A stretch of 40,696 nt of DNA, taken from Pseudobacteriovorax antillogorgiicola. GTDB taxonomy: Bacteria; Bdellovibrionota_B; Oligoflexia; Oligoflexales; RGVZ01. Shown piece by piece: positions 15,068 to 23,596 of the stretch (positions are counted from its first letter, which is position 1; every line of letters starts with the position of its first letter). Location: the NCBI GenBank assembly GCA_945898195.1, contig CAMDHM010000026.1, positions 1 to 40,696 of the forward strand, given 5' to 3'. The position numbers and the translations under genes are program-made. Below the pieces are notes generated by a model. It was not told where the DNA came from. It saw nothing but the letters and a program-made list of their open reading frames with translations, and ran no database searches.

Positions 15068-16231
15068 ATGAATAGACTTTCATCATCCTCTGCCCCAGGC
15101 GCTTCCGTCAGTCCCGGATCAGGGGCAGCAGGAGCATTCGGAGCATCGGCTGCACCTTCGAATACCAGGCCGACCGGATTTCGACCTCCGGGTACGGGTT
15201 TGGCGTCGCCTCAGGTTCAGACTCTTTTGCATCGCCCTGAGTGGTTGCTGGGAACGCCCCTGCTGCCCTCACGCCACGCATTTGAACTGCCTGCCGCAAT
15301 GCCCCTTATCATTTCAGTTGGTGGCGGAAAAGGCGGGGTTGGCAAAAGCCTGCTTAGCGCAAACCTTGCCGCTAAATTTGTTCGCACCGGAATGAAAGTC
15401 GTTTGTTTTGACCTCGATTTTGGTGGGCCAAACCTGCACACCTATTTTGGTGTCGATTCGCGCGGTGTGACCTTGAGCGATGTTGTGGTCACCGGACAAA
15501 AACGTTTTGAAGACGTTCTTTTGCAGACGCCGTTGCAGGGATGCACTCTGATTCCTGGTGCCCGCAGTGAAGCGCTGGGCCGTGAGGGTTCAGTGGATCC
15601 TGCAGCCATGGGGCAAATTTACGACGCGGTCGTCGGTGCAAGGGCTCGGTTTGGCGCGGATGTTGTGATTCTTGACCTTGGCGCGGGCACGCAATTTCAT
15701 ACGATCGATATGTTTTTGATGGCTCATCTGGGGATCGTCACCGCGTTGCCCGAGCCGACTTCCATTGAGAATGCCTACATGTTCCTTAAGACTGCCTTGT
15801 GGCGTCTGATGGATCACGTTGGGGCTCGTTCGAAAAAACTGCGGGCTCCCCAGGAGATTAAGGCGGCCTTGAATGCCTCGGACGGCCAAGGGTTCCAATC
15901 TCGCGGATATGCCGAGCGGATTCGTGCTTTGCCACAGCAAGACCCTGAATTTACTAGGTATTTATTTGCTGCGATGGCGGGGCGCAGGACCGGAATTGTG
16001 ATCAATCAGGCGCGTAATCAGCAGGACGTCAATGTTGGTGGTTCGATGGAATTGATTGCCAACCGGTATTTTGGGTTTCAGTCCCAATTTCTGGGTTACC
16101 TCAATTTTGATGATGTTGCTTGGAAGAGCTTGCGCAACCGTCGTTTGCTGGCTATTGATTTTCCTCAGGCGATCCTTTCGCATCGATTGAATGACATCGC
16201 ATCCCGTGCCCTGACGATGTTCGGGCTCTGA
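15068..16231 (+). CDS. MinD/ParA-family ATPase with a disordered N-terminus
   Basis: This is a 387-residue protein of the deviant-Walker ATPase family that positions proteins on membranes, poles or DNA. Residues 1-75 are rich in Ser, Gly, Ala and Pro and probably disordered. GGGKGGVGKS (about 85-94) is the deviant Walker A, FDLDFGGPNLH (about 114-124) the switch region, and VVILDLGAG the Walker B. It lacks a close CheY- or FlhF-like neighbour, so FlhG identity is uncertain. ATG 15068 has GAGAGGAAA about 12 nt upstream; ATG 15047 and TTG 15035 are alternatives. The next gene starts 22 nt downstream and encodes a J-like/HTH protein, suggesting a functional pair. Confidence 0.85.
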   Translation: MNRLSSSSAPGASVSPGSGAAGAFGASAAPSNTRPTGFRPPGTGLASPQVQTLLHRPEWLLGTPLLPSRHAFELPAAMPLIISVGGGKGGVGKSLLSANLAAKFVRTGMKVVCFDLDFGGPNLHTYFGVDSRGVTLSDVVVTGQKRFEDVLLQTPLQGCTLIPGARSEALGREGSVDPAAMGQIYDAVVGARARFGADVVILDLGAGTQFHTIDMFLMAHLGIVTALPEPTSIENAYMFLKTALWRLMDHVGARSKKLRAPQEIKAALNASDGQGFQSRGYAERIRALPQQDPEFTRYLFAAMAGRRTGIVINQARNQQDVNVGGSMELIANRYFGFQSQFLGYLNFDDVAWKSLRNRRLLAIDFPQAILSHRLNDIASRALTMFGL

Positions 16232-16253
16232 GGTTGCGCCTTCGGAGGTTCAT

Positions 16254-16988
16254 ATGGAACGTGAATTCAGCGGCTTACATTCTGTCGGTTCTAATTTAGG
16301 TGCTGACATTGGTCAGCCTCAGAACTTCTATCAAATCCTAAATTTGCCGTTTGGCGCGTCAAAGATGGCCGTGCGCGAAGGCTATCTACGATTGAAAAAC
16401 ACTTTAAATGGTGACAGTGGCGCACTTTATTCGTTGATGAGTGAGGACGATGTCCGGATGCAGGTTGAATTGGTTGAAAAGGCCTTTCGCGTGCTCAACG
16501 ATGAAACCACGCGGGTCGAATACGACCGTCAACTAACGGGCCGCAGGAATGCCACTGAGCCTGCTGCTATGGATCTCACCCCGGAGTTTGCTAGCGGTTG
16601 GGATATGCCGCGCGGCGCTCAGGTGATCACCACGAGCCGTTCGACCTTGGCAGTGATTAAGACGGTTTGCGAAGGGGCCAAGGATACGGCAGCGCAAAGT
16701 CAGGTGGACGCCTTGGTTTCCGAGGGCGATCTTGGTGACGGGGAGCTTTTTCGTCGCATTCGTGAGTGTTTTGGCGTCAGCGAGCACGAAATGCAGGAGC
16801 GTACGAAGATCTCTCTCGAATATATGCGCTCGATGGAATCAAACAGGTTTGACCGCCTGCCTCAGGTCGTGTACGTGAAGGGCTTCCTGCGGAGTTATTT
16901 CCGCTACCTCGGAATTGAAAACTTCGAACCGATGGTGAAAGCATTTTCAGCGAGGCTTGAGGCTTGGCAAATCGCAAAGAAACGGTAG
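16254..16988 (+). CDS. J-like domain plus RodZ-type HTH protein
   Basis: The 244-residue cytoplasmic protein joins two modules. Residues 22-95 resemble a DnaJ J domain (NFYQILNLP at the start, AFRVLNDETTRVEYDRQL at the end). The HPD tripeptide that stimulates Hsp70 is replaced by NGD at 52-54, so it probably does not act as a normal co-chaperone. Residues 164-225 match the RodZ/HTH_25 fold, including RIRECFGVSEHEMQERTKIS and the YVKGFLRSYFRYLG helix. No membrane segment follows, unlike true RodZ. The gene follows a MinD-like ATPase and its 3' end overlaps the rluD-like gene by 25 nt. A role as adaptor for the ATPase or for cell-pole or cytoskeletal positioning is inference. Confidence 0.8.
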   Translation: MEREFSGLHSVGSNLGADIGQPQNFYQILNLPFGASKMAVREGYLRLKNTLNGDSGALYSLMSEDDVRMQVELVEKAFRVLNDETTRVEYDRQLTGRRNATEPAAMDLTPEFASGWDMPRGAQVITTSRSTLAVIKTVCEGAKDTAAQSQVDALVSEGDLGDGELFRRIRECFGVSEHEMQERTKISLEYMRSMESNRFDRLPQVVYVKGFLRSYFRYLGIENFEPMVKAFSARLEAWQIAKKR

Positions 16989-18064
16989 ACAAATCTCAGC
17001 AAACCGTTGCTGGTCGTACCTTTATTATTGAAAAGGCGGATCTGGTCCCATTTGGCGGCAAGGTTCGCCTTGATCGTTTTCTGGTCCAGTCCCTTCCGGA
17101 ACTGAGTCGTTCACGAATTCAAGAACTCATTGCGACCAGCGGTGTCACGGTGAATGGCAAGGTGGCGAAAGCCAGCCAGGGCCTTTCAGGCGATGAAACG
17201 GTTGTGGTGGAATTGGGGCAGCTCCGATCCCGTGAATTGACCCTGGAGCCGAAGGCTCTGGAGCAACCCCTCGAGATCATCTTCGAAGACGAACACATTA
17301 TTGTCGTGAATAAGCCCGCCGGTGTGACTGTGCACCCCGGCGCCGGAACTCAAGGCGAAATTACCTTGGTTCATGCTTTGCTTCATCATTGTGGCGTTCT
17401 TGCTCAGGTGGAATCGGACGATCTGGATTCGACTGATAATCTCGAAAATCATCCCGAATTGGATGATGTTTCGGCGGGAATGCAAGACGAAGTCTCGTTG
17501 CGTCCTGGGATTGTGCACCGCTTGGACCGCGATACGAGCGGTGTCATGGTGGTTGCAAAGTCGGCGGCTGCCCATCGCGACCTGGCAGCGCAATTTCACG
17601 ATAAGACGAATTTTCGCCAGTATCTTGTTCTGTGCAATGGAATCATGCCTGTCGAATCGGTCGTGCGCGAGAGCTGGCTTGGGCGCGATCCCAAGCACCG
17701 GACTCGATTTCGTTCCTTTGAGGAGGAAGGTCCGGGCCGCAAGTACGCTAAAACCGTATTTCGGCGCGAGGCGACGTTTGATTTTGGGATCACGATGGTC
17801 AGCGCGCGTTTGTACACGGGACGCACGCACCAGATCAGGGTCCATGCGCGAGACCTCGGGATACCCGTTACGGGTGACGCGAGTTACGGTGACGACAGCA
17901 AAATACCCCTGGAGTTGCGCCTTTTAGCGGAACGTCAGATGCTTCACGCTTGGAAACTTGGCTTTCGCCATCCTGCTACCGGCGAAAGGGTTGATTTCGA
18001 GGCTGCCCTACCGGCCGACTTCTCCAAGCTACTTTCAGGCTTGTTGCAGATTGCCCAAGCCTAA
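16964..18064 (+). CDS. rluD: RluA/RluD-family 23S rRNA pseudouridine synthase
   Basis: This enzyme converts uridines to pseudouridine in 23S rRNA or tRNA. The 366-residue product has an N-terminal S4 RNA-binding domain (RLDRFLVQSL...SRSRIQELI...VTVNGKVAKAS), then the catalytic domain with EDEHIIVVNKPAGVTVHPG. HRLDRDTSGVMVVAKS carries the catalytic Asp. TGRTHQIRVH and GDASYG follow. An acidic insert (about residues 145-180) sits between NKPAG and the catalytic loop. The start is a TTG with GAGG 8 nt upstream, inside the preceding gene. RluD-type is likely, but RluA/RluC specificity cannot be told from sequence alone. Confidence 0.88.
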   Translation: MANRKETVDKSQQTVAGRTFIIEKADLVPFGGKVRLDRFLVQSLPELSRSRIQELIATSGVTVNGKVAKASQGLSGDETVVVELGQLRSRELTLEPKALEQPLEIIFEDEHIIVVNKPAGVTVHPGAGTQGEITLVHALLHHCGVLAQVESDDLDSTDNLENHPELDDVSAGMQDEVSLRPGIVHRLDRDTSGVMVVAKSAAAHRDLAAQFHDKTNFRQYLVLCNGIMPVESVVRESWLGRDPKHRTRFRSFEEEGPGRKYAKTVFRREATFDFGITMVSARLYTGRTHQIRVHARDLGIPVTGDASYGDDSKIPLELRLLAERQMLHAWKLGFRHPATGERVDFEAALPADFSKLLSGLLQIAQA

Positions 18065-18170
18065 CGGGCATCAAGACACGAATATTTTCCGTGGGTTCGC
18101 TCTCATTAATCCTTGAGGCTGCCGATAACTTGATCAATAATGAATGAAGACTTCTGTGCACGAGGGCAGC

Positions 18171-19247
18171 ATGTGGATCAAACGCTTGGCTTTGGCCGGC
18201 ATCTCTTTTTCAGCAATGGGTTTGGGGGTTCCGGCGGAATCAATCCTGTCGAATTCCAATCCGTCTGTTGATCGGTCCGTTGCGCCAGCTCCTCTGGTTG
18301 AGGCAGCTAAAGACGCGCCCGCAACGCCCCCGAGCAAGGTGCTGCATGAAGACGTCATACTTCTGACCGTTGATAAATCACGACTGTCAGCGGACCTGAG
18401 AACCCTTCCGGAAGCAGGAAAAAAATCGGAGGTCCTGAAGACGTTTCGCATTGCCATTGGCAAGGAAGATGGGGACAAGCAGCGCGAAGGCGATAACCGT
18501 ACACCGGAAGGCATCTATTTTACGGCTAGGCCCATTGACGGTAAGTCACTGCCGCAGAAGTATGGTCCGATTGCGATTCCTATCGATTTTCCAAATCCAA
18601 TCGACAAATTTTCTCGCAAAACTGGATATGGCATCTGGTTGCATGGTGTGGAAAAGGACACTCGGGTAGATCAGGCCAAGGTCACCGAGGGCTGCGTTGC
18701 ATTCTATAATTCGGATATCGAGTCGTTGACGTCATGGTTACAGCCAGATCAGGCTATTGTGGTCATTGCTCACGATGCGAGCGCGGTGAACAGGGCTGAG
18801 GAGCAACAGGCCGTGCAACTGCGCACGCAGGAGTGGGCGGCAGCTTGGAAGGCTAGGGAATTAGATCGGTACATGGCCTTTTACTCTCCTGAGTTCGTCA
18901 ACATGGACAAAAACCTGAAGGCATGGCATGCGTATAAAAAGGCCGTTTTCGGTGCCTATAAAGAAATGACGATCGATTTTGATGTGATGCGCGTGGTCAC
19001 TCACCCCAAGTATGCCCTTTCCGTGATGAACCAGGATTTCAGGGGTGACAAGCATTTCAAATCAATTGGCCGCAAGATGCTCTATTGGATGCGTGGCGCG
19101 GATGGAAATTGGTACATCACCCGTGAAGTTTTCGAAAATCACAAGATTAAGCCCATGAAATTTTCTGATGCTGAAATTGCCACCTTGTCTTCTCGTCGCG
19201 CTTCTGCGAGCATTTCCGCAGGCTTGGGAACTTCCCCGAACCTTTGA
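18171..19247 (+). CDS. L,D-transpeptidase-fold enzyme with an NTF2-like C-terminal domain
   Basis: A 358-residue envelope protein. ATG 18171 follows a GAGGG site and gives an N-terminal signal segment; an upstream ATG at 18144 is possible. Residues about 60-202 form a YkuD domain with H158 in GIWLHGV and the nucleophile C175 in TEGCVAF. Residues about 215-335 look like an NTF2/SnoaL fold (EWAAAWKARELDRYMAFYSPEF ending at WYITREVFE). This architecture matches Csd6 of Helicobacter, Pgp2 of Campylobacter and Bd1075 of Bdellovibrio, which trim peptide stems as L,D-carboxypeptidases and control cell curvature. A cell-shape function is therefore likely, though cross-linking activity cannot be excluded. 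Confidence 0.85.
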   Translation: MWIKRLALAGISFSAMGLGVPAESILSNSNPSVDRSVAPAPLVEAAKDAPATPPSKVLHEDVILLTVDKSRLSADLRTLPEAGKKSEVLKTFRIAIGKEDGDKQREGDNRTPEGIYFTARPIDGKSLPQKYGPIAIPIDFPNPIDKFSRKTGYGIWLHGVEKDTRVDQAKVTEGCVAFYNSDIESLTSWLQPDQAIVVIAHDASAVNRAEEQQAVQLRTQEWAAAWKARELDRYMAFYSPEFVNMDKNLKAWHAYKKAVFGAYKEMTIDFDVMRVVTHPKYALSVMNQDFRGDKHFKSIGRKMLYWMRGADGNWYITREVFENHKIKPMKFSDAEIATLSSRRASASISAGLGTSPNL

Positions 19248-19279
19248 CACTGAACTTTATCAATGGAGCCGGAAAAGTC

Positions 19280-20290
19280 ATGAGAATCTTCCGCCGTATC
19301 AACCTTTGTGCAGGACTTGCGCTCACCTTTGCTGGAACACTTGCGGCTGCGACAGCACTCGCAGCTGAAGACCAGCCTCTTTTCAATTACAAGGGCAAGG
19401 CCTGGAAGCTTTCGGAGCTGACCTCAGGCACTCAACAGGCCGCCTACGAGGTCGAGGCTGAGCACTTTGAAAAATTGAAGCGAGTTGCCGATGCTGCCGT
19501 TTTTGACATGCATATCGCTGAATTGGCGAAGTCTAAGAAGAAGACGCCCCAGGAAGTCGAAAAGGACCTAATCAAAATCAAGGAACCTTCTGACAGCGAA
19601 GCAAAGACTTGGTTCGACAAAAACAAGGAGCGGATTCCTTATCCGTTCGATCAGATCAAGGGCGAGATCAAACGCCTTATCACCGCCGAGCAGACTCAAA
19701 CCAAGCGCCAAGATCTGGTCAATAAACTGAAGAAGGAAGGTAAATTTTCTTTGGCTGTCACGGAACCTGTTGGGCCGGTGTTGCAGATCGATACGCTGGG
19801 ATACCCGGCATCTGGCAATGCCAAGGCCAAGGTTAAAGTGGTTGAATTTGCCGATTACCAATGCCCCCATTGTCGCCAGGCGGCAGAAGTTATGACCAAA
19901 CTTTTGCCCCGTTACCGGGATCGCATTCAATTTGTTTACATGGACTTCCCGATCAACCCATCTGGCGTTTCTCGCGCCGTGGCTGAGGGTGCGGTTTGCG
20001 CATCGGAGCAGAGCAAGTTTTGGGAATACCATAACCTGGCATTCAGCAAGCAAAGCACCCTGACTAAAGATTCCCCTCTGGCATTGGCTAAAGAGCTGAA
20101 GCTTGAAGAGAAGGCTTTTGATACCTGCATGAAGTCCGGTAAGGGAGCTGCCCTGGTTGAGAAGAGCAAACAAGAAGCGGAACGCTTAGGGGTTAGTGGA
20201 ACCCCGGCGATCTACGTTAATGGCAGACGACAGCTCGTGGCGCACACAGAGGCCGATATGAGCGCCATGATTGACAAAGCCCTCAAATAA
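19280..20290 (+). CDS. Periplasmic DsbA-family thiol oxidoreductase with SurA-like N-terminal region
   Basis: A 336-residue exported protein. ATG 19280 gives a signal peptide (cleavage near ALA|AE) and has GGAG 11 nt upstream. Residues about 45-155 are charged and helical, and resemble the N-terminal substrate-binding helices of SurA/PrsA-type chaperones. Residues about 170-330 form a thioredoxin-fold DsbA/DsbG-like domain with CPHC (C195, C198) and cis-Pro in [12 protein letters not shown]. It probably oxidises or isomerises disulfides in exported proteins, which fits the Cys-rich pilins and lipoproteins nearby. The tail overlaps the convergent cbs gene by 8 nt. A similar arrangement exists in other bacteria, but I cannot give a specific name. 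Confidence 0.85.
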   Translation: MRIFRRINLCAGLALTFAGTLAAATALAAEDQPLFNYKGKAWKLSELTSGTQQAAYEVEAEHFEKLKRVADAAVFDMHIAELAKSKKKTPQEVEKDLIKIKEPSDSEAKTWFDKNKERIPYPFDQIKGEIKRLITAEQTQTKRQDLVNKLKKEGKFSLAVTEPVGPVLQIDTLGYPASGNAKAKVKVVEFADYQCPHCRQAAEVMTKLLPRYRDRIQFVYMDFPINPSGVSRAVAEGAVCASEQSKFWEYHNLAFSKQSTLTKDSPLALAKELKLEEKAFDTCMKSGKGAALVEKSKQEAERLGVSGTPAIYVNGRRQLVAHTEADMSAMIDKALK

Positions 20291-21233
20291 AATTGTTTTC
20301 CCGCATCCAGCGATCATCGATGAATTTCGTCATGTAATTACGCACCCCGTCGGAAAGCAGGACCACGCAGTTCTGTCCGGCCTTCAGGCGGGGTGCAGCC
20401 TCAAGCGCTGCCACCATTGCAGAACCGCATGAACCACCGCAGAGGAGCCCTTCCTCGCGGATGAGACGCCGTGCCACCGTGAAGCTCTCTTGATCGTCCG
20501 TTTTTACCCAGACATCTACCAGTGCACGGTTCAGCACGTCGGGAATAAAATCGTAGCCGATGCCTTCAACTTTGTAAGAAGCCACATGGTCGCCACCGGC
20601 CAAAATCGATCCGACGGGATCAGCGCCCACGACAATGCAGTTGGGATTGGCTTCTTTAAGCCGGCGTGCGACGCCGGTGATTGTCCCGCCGGTGCCGGCG
20701 CCGATTACGATCATGTCGACCTTGCCATCCAAGTCGTCAAGAATCTCCTGACCGGTGAACTTATAATGAGCATCTGGATTGGCCGGGTTTGCGTACTGGT
20801 CCAGGATGTGCGAGTTCGGAGTTTCACGCTGGATTTTTTTCGCCACGCCAATGTGGCTATCTGGGGAATCCCATGCAGCCTCTGTGGGTGTTCGGATGAT
20901 TTTTGCGCCTAGGGCCTCCAGCACCACCTGTTTTTCGCGGCTCATTTTTTCGGGCATTGTGATGATAATGTTATAGCCGCGGACCGCGCCGGCAAGTGCC
21001 AAACCAATCCCAGTGTTGCCGCTGGTTGGTTCAATTAAAGTGTCGCCTTTTTTGATTCGGCCGCTTTTTTCGGCTTCGAGGACCATATTGTAGCCAATTC
21101 GATCCTTGACCGAACCGCCCGGGTTCATGAATTCGCACTTTGCCCAGATGGTGCAGGGGAGGTTGCTACCCACGCGATTCAGTCGAACGAGTGGGGTGCT
21201 GCCGATGGTTTCAAGGATCGAATTAAACTTCAT
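20283..21233 (-). CDS. cbs: Cystathionine beta-synthase-type PLP enzyme
   Basis: This enzyme condenses serine and homocysteine to cystathionine, or acts as O-acetylserine sulfhydrylase. The 316-residue protein has the PLP lysine in GGSVKDR, SGNTGIG, and the phosphate loop GAGTGGT. Segments such as [31 protein letters not shown] and [14 protein letters not shown] match eukaryotic-type cystathionine beta-synthase more closely than bacterial CysK. It lacks the C-terminal CBS (Bateman) regulatory pair. It stands alone on the minus strand between the DsbA-like gene and the divergent zinc-ribbon gene, with no other Met/Cys genes in the window. Confidence 0.85.
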   Translation of the reverse strand: MKFNSILETIGSTPLVRLNRVGSNLPCTIWAKCEFMNPGGSVKDRIGYNMVLEAEKSGRIKKGDTLIEPTSGNTGIGLALAGAVRGYNIIITMPEKMSREKQVVLEALGAKIIRTPTEAAWDSPDSHIGVAKKIQRETPNSHILDQYANPANPDAHYKFTGQEILDDLDGKVDMIVIGAGTGGTITGVARRLKEANPNCIVVGADPVGSILAGGDHVASYKVEGIGYDFIPDVLNRALVDVWVKTDDQESFTVARRLIREEGLLCGGSCGSAMVAALEAAPRLKAGQNCVVLLSDGVRNYMTKFIDDRWMRENNFI

Positions 21234-21301
21234 GGATTTCCTCTGGCGAATATCGACTTATTATGGCCGTTAACCTTCATTTGTAAAGTGCATGCGGTCA
21301 G

Positions 21302-21691
21302 ATGTACAGTCAGGAAATGAAGACGATTGCCTGCCACCATTGTAAGCACGTTTGGAACTTCGAGCCCCCGATGGCCCGAGCAGACGTTTGCCCAAAGTGT
21401 GGAAATGACTCCCGGGCGTGCAAAAATTGCCGTTTTTTTGACCTTTCGGCCTATCGAAGTTGCAGGGAAGAACAGGCGGAATGGGTCAAGGAAAAAGACC
21501 GCGGGAACTTTTGCGGATTTTTCGAGGCTCGGGCCTCTGCGGCACCGGATCCAACGTTGACGGCCGCTCGAAACAAGCTGGATGCTCTTTTTGGTGCCGC
21601 ACCCGCCGAGTCGGACGAAAATTCTTCTACCCCCCAACCCCGTGATCTGTCAGGCGAGCTAGCTGATTTTTTAAAAAAACGGCAAAAATAA
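21302..21691 (+). CDS. Small zinc-ribbon protein, two four-Cys modules
   Basis: A 129-residue cytoplasmic protein of unknown function. Cysteines C11/C14 and C30/C33 (CHHC, CPKC) form one zinc ribbon. C40/C43 (CKNC), C54 and C71 form a second possible metal site. The conserved-looking core ends with KDRGNFCGFFEA, and the tail is low-complexity and charged. The start may be ATG 21302 or ATG 21317; the latter has AGGAA directly abutting it, which is too close for a good site. It lies just upstream of the pil operon but 130 bp away, so co-transcription is uncertain. Confidence 0.75.
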   Translation: MYSQEMKTIACHHCKHVWNFEPPMARADVCPKCGNDSRACKNCRFFDLSAYRSCREEQAEWVKEKDRGNFCGFFEARASAAPDPTLTAARNKLDALFGAAPAESDENSSTPQPRDLSGELADFLKKRQK

Positions 21692-21716
21692 CACCAAAAG
21701 TCCGACCCGCTGCAGT

Positions 21717-21750
21717 TTGACCGCTATCCCCAATGCGTGAAAAAATAAGA
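21717..21750 (+). promoter_or_regulatory. Candidate promoter for the pilM operon
   Basis: TTGACC at 21717-21722 is a good -35 match. An A-rich stretch with AAAAAT and ATAAGA (21741-21750) could supply a weak -10. The only other structure in the 130-bp gap is a short GCCGC/GCGGC hairpin at 21778-21794, near the pilM ribosome site. Confidence 0.25.
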
Positions 21751-21821
21751 ACAGAATCAGTCGTATCTTAAGTTTAAGCCGCAATACCTGCGGCAGTGAA
21801 CATCAACCCGGCGGGATAAAG

Positions 21822-22895
21822 ATGGTCGAACTTTTCAGTCGATCGCTCCTGGCTCTGGACATTGGTTCGTCCAGCATCAAGCTCGTGGAGCTTGCTGGTG
21901 GACGCCAGAAAAAAGTCCGGGCAATGGCGCACATCGCACTGCCTCCGGGTGTGGTGGAAAATGGTGTGATCAAAGATCCGGCGGCAGCCCAAGAACAGCT
22001 CAAGGATTTTTTCAAGGCGAATCGGATTTTGCCTTTCGGGAGGCGGGTTTGCGTTACGCTCAGCGGCAATGCCGTGATCATCAAACGCGTGGCCCTCGCC
22101 CCTGACAAGGATAAAGAACTTGCGGAGCAGGCATATTATGCAGCCGAGCAGCATTTCCAACACAGCATGAACGACCTTGAATTTGATTTCTACAATACCG
22201 GGTCACTGAACGAACGTGGCGAAATAAATGTGGTTTTGGTCGGGGCAAAGCGCGAGGCAATCGACGGCTTGATGGAAATTGTGCACGGCAACAGAATGAA
22301 AATCGGTGTGGTGGAGACGGACGTCTTCGCCATCGCCAACATGTTTGAATACAACTATGGCACGTCAGAAACCATCATGGCCTTGATCAATGTTGGCGCA
22401 TCTTGCACGCAGGTTACATTGGTTTGGCGCGGGGAGTACCTCTACACGCGCGAAGTGGCGGTTGGTGGTAATGAATTTACCAGACGATTAGCAGAGGCCA
22501 TGAGCATTGATGTGGTTGCAGCCGAAGTGGCCAAGATTGGTGCGAGTAATTTCACGCAGGATCCAACCGAAGTTGTTGCGAGAATTATTTCTGAAACAAA
22601 TGATCAGCTTGTTTCGGAAATACAGACGACCGTCGCCTATTATTTACAGGGTTCTGATAACACGGCGCCTGGTGTTCCCTTTACCAATGCCTTTTTGGCT
22701 GGAGGCGCATGCCGCACTTTGGGGTTTGAAGCAGCCCTGGCGGCTGCGTTACAGGTGCCCGTCGCAATTATCAATCCGTTCCAAAATTTACAAGTGAACC
22801 ATCGAAAGTTTCCGCCCGAGGAACTGGTCCTTGAAGGACAAAAATATGGCGTGGCTGTTGGCTTAGGATTGCGCAACATGGGGGATCGCCTATGA
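21822..22895 (+). CDS. pilM: Type IV pilus assembly ATPase-fold protein PilM
   Basis: PilM is an actin/FtsA-like cytoplasmic protein that docks on the PilN N-terminus and links the inner-membrane alignment complex to the pilus motor. The 357-residue protein begins with LLALDIGSSSIKLVEL, the phosphate-1 motif, and contains INVGASCTQVTLV and LAGGACRTLG, the further nucleotide-binding loops. A GGCGGGATAAAG site precedes the ATG. Its stop overlaps the pilN start as ATGA, so translation is coupled. Length and gene order are standard. Confidence 0.95.
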   Translation: MVELFSRSLLALDIGSSSIKLVELAGGRQKKVRAMAHIALPPGVVENGVIKDPAAAQEQLKDFFKANRILPFGRRVCVTLSGNAVIIKRVALAPDKDKELAEQAYYAAEQHFQHSMNDLEFDFYNTGSLNERGEINVVLVGAKREAIDGLMEIVHGNRMKIGVVETDVFAIANMFEYNYGTSETIMALINVGASCTQVTLVWRGEYLYTREVAVGGNEFTRRLAEAMSIDVVAAEVAKIGASNFTQDPTEVVARIISETNDQLVSEIQTTVAYYLQGSDNTAPGVPFTNAFLAGGACRTLGFEAALAAALQVPVAIINPFQNLQVNHRKFPPEELVLEGQKYGVAVGLGLRNMGDRL

Positions 22896-23596
22896 TTCGC
22901 ATCAATTTAGCCCCCAAGGAAGAGCTTGAAAGCCAAGTATGGTTTATCCCAGATCTTGTGATTTTTCTTTTTGTCGCATTCGTTGTTTTTTCATTTGTTG
23001 AAAGTGCAATGACCGGCGTCAAAGATAACATCGCCAAAGTGACTCTGGACCGCGACGACTTGAATGAAAAAACCAAGGCTATCATGCCCACCCTTGAGCG
23101 ATTCAAGACGTTGGGTAAGGACAAAGAAAGCCTCATGGTTAAGTTACGCGCCCTACAGATGATCACAGACTCAAAATTGGCCAAATATCGTCCACTCATT
23201 GCGATCGAACATCTGCAAAACCTCAAGCCTGAGTCGGTCTGGCTCATGGGCCTCAAGGTAGAAGATAACAAGATCGAGTTTGATGCGATGGCTTCAGATA
23301 ATATTCTGGTCGCCGAGTTTATCACGGCTCTCAAATCAACCCAGTTTCAAGATATCGACCCATCAGATCTCAGAACTCAAGTCTATTTTAGCCAGGTGAC
23401 ACTATCTGGAACCAATGCAGTTGAGTCAGCTGGAATTGCAGCGTCGGGCAGTCTACCGGTTCCGACAGAAAACGTGACGGTGCGTTTTAAATTAAGCCTC
23501 GTCATTTCGGAGCGGACGCCTCCGGCTCCAGTTCGCACGGACAAACAGGCCAGCCTTATTCGTGCAGGAGGTTGGCCGTGGACACAGCGGAGCTGA
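22892..23596 (+). CDS. pilN: Type IV pilus alignment protein PilN
   Basis: PilN is a bitopic inner-membrane protein. The first residues MIRINLAP match the INLLP-type motif that binds PilM. One membrane segment (about residues 16-38, FIPDLVIFLFVAFVVFSFV) leads into a coiled coil and a ferredoxin-like periplasmic domain. The 234-residue product overlaps pilM by 4 nt and pilO by 19 nt. The C-terminus extends about 35 residues beyond a typical PilN core. Confidence 0.92.
   Translation: MIRINLAPKEELESQVWFIPDLVIFLFVAFVVFSFVESAMTGVKDNIAKVTLDRDDLNEKTKAIMPTLERFKTLGKDKESLMVKLRALQMITDSKLAKYRPLIAIEHLQNLKPESVWLMGLKVEDNKIEFDAMASDNILVAEFITALKSTQFQDIDPSDLRTQVYFSQVTLSGTNAVESAGIAASGSLPVPTENVTVRFKLSLVISERTPPAPVRTDKQASLIRAGGWPWTQRS

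Noticed and set aside
17186-17845. Minus-strand frame of about 219 codons opposite rluD
   Set aside because: The sense strand has complete pseudouridine-synthase motifs; the antisense product has none.
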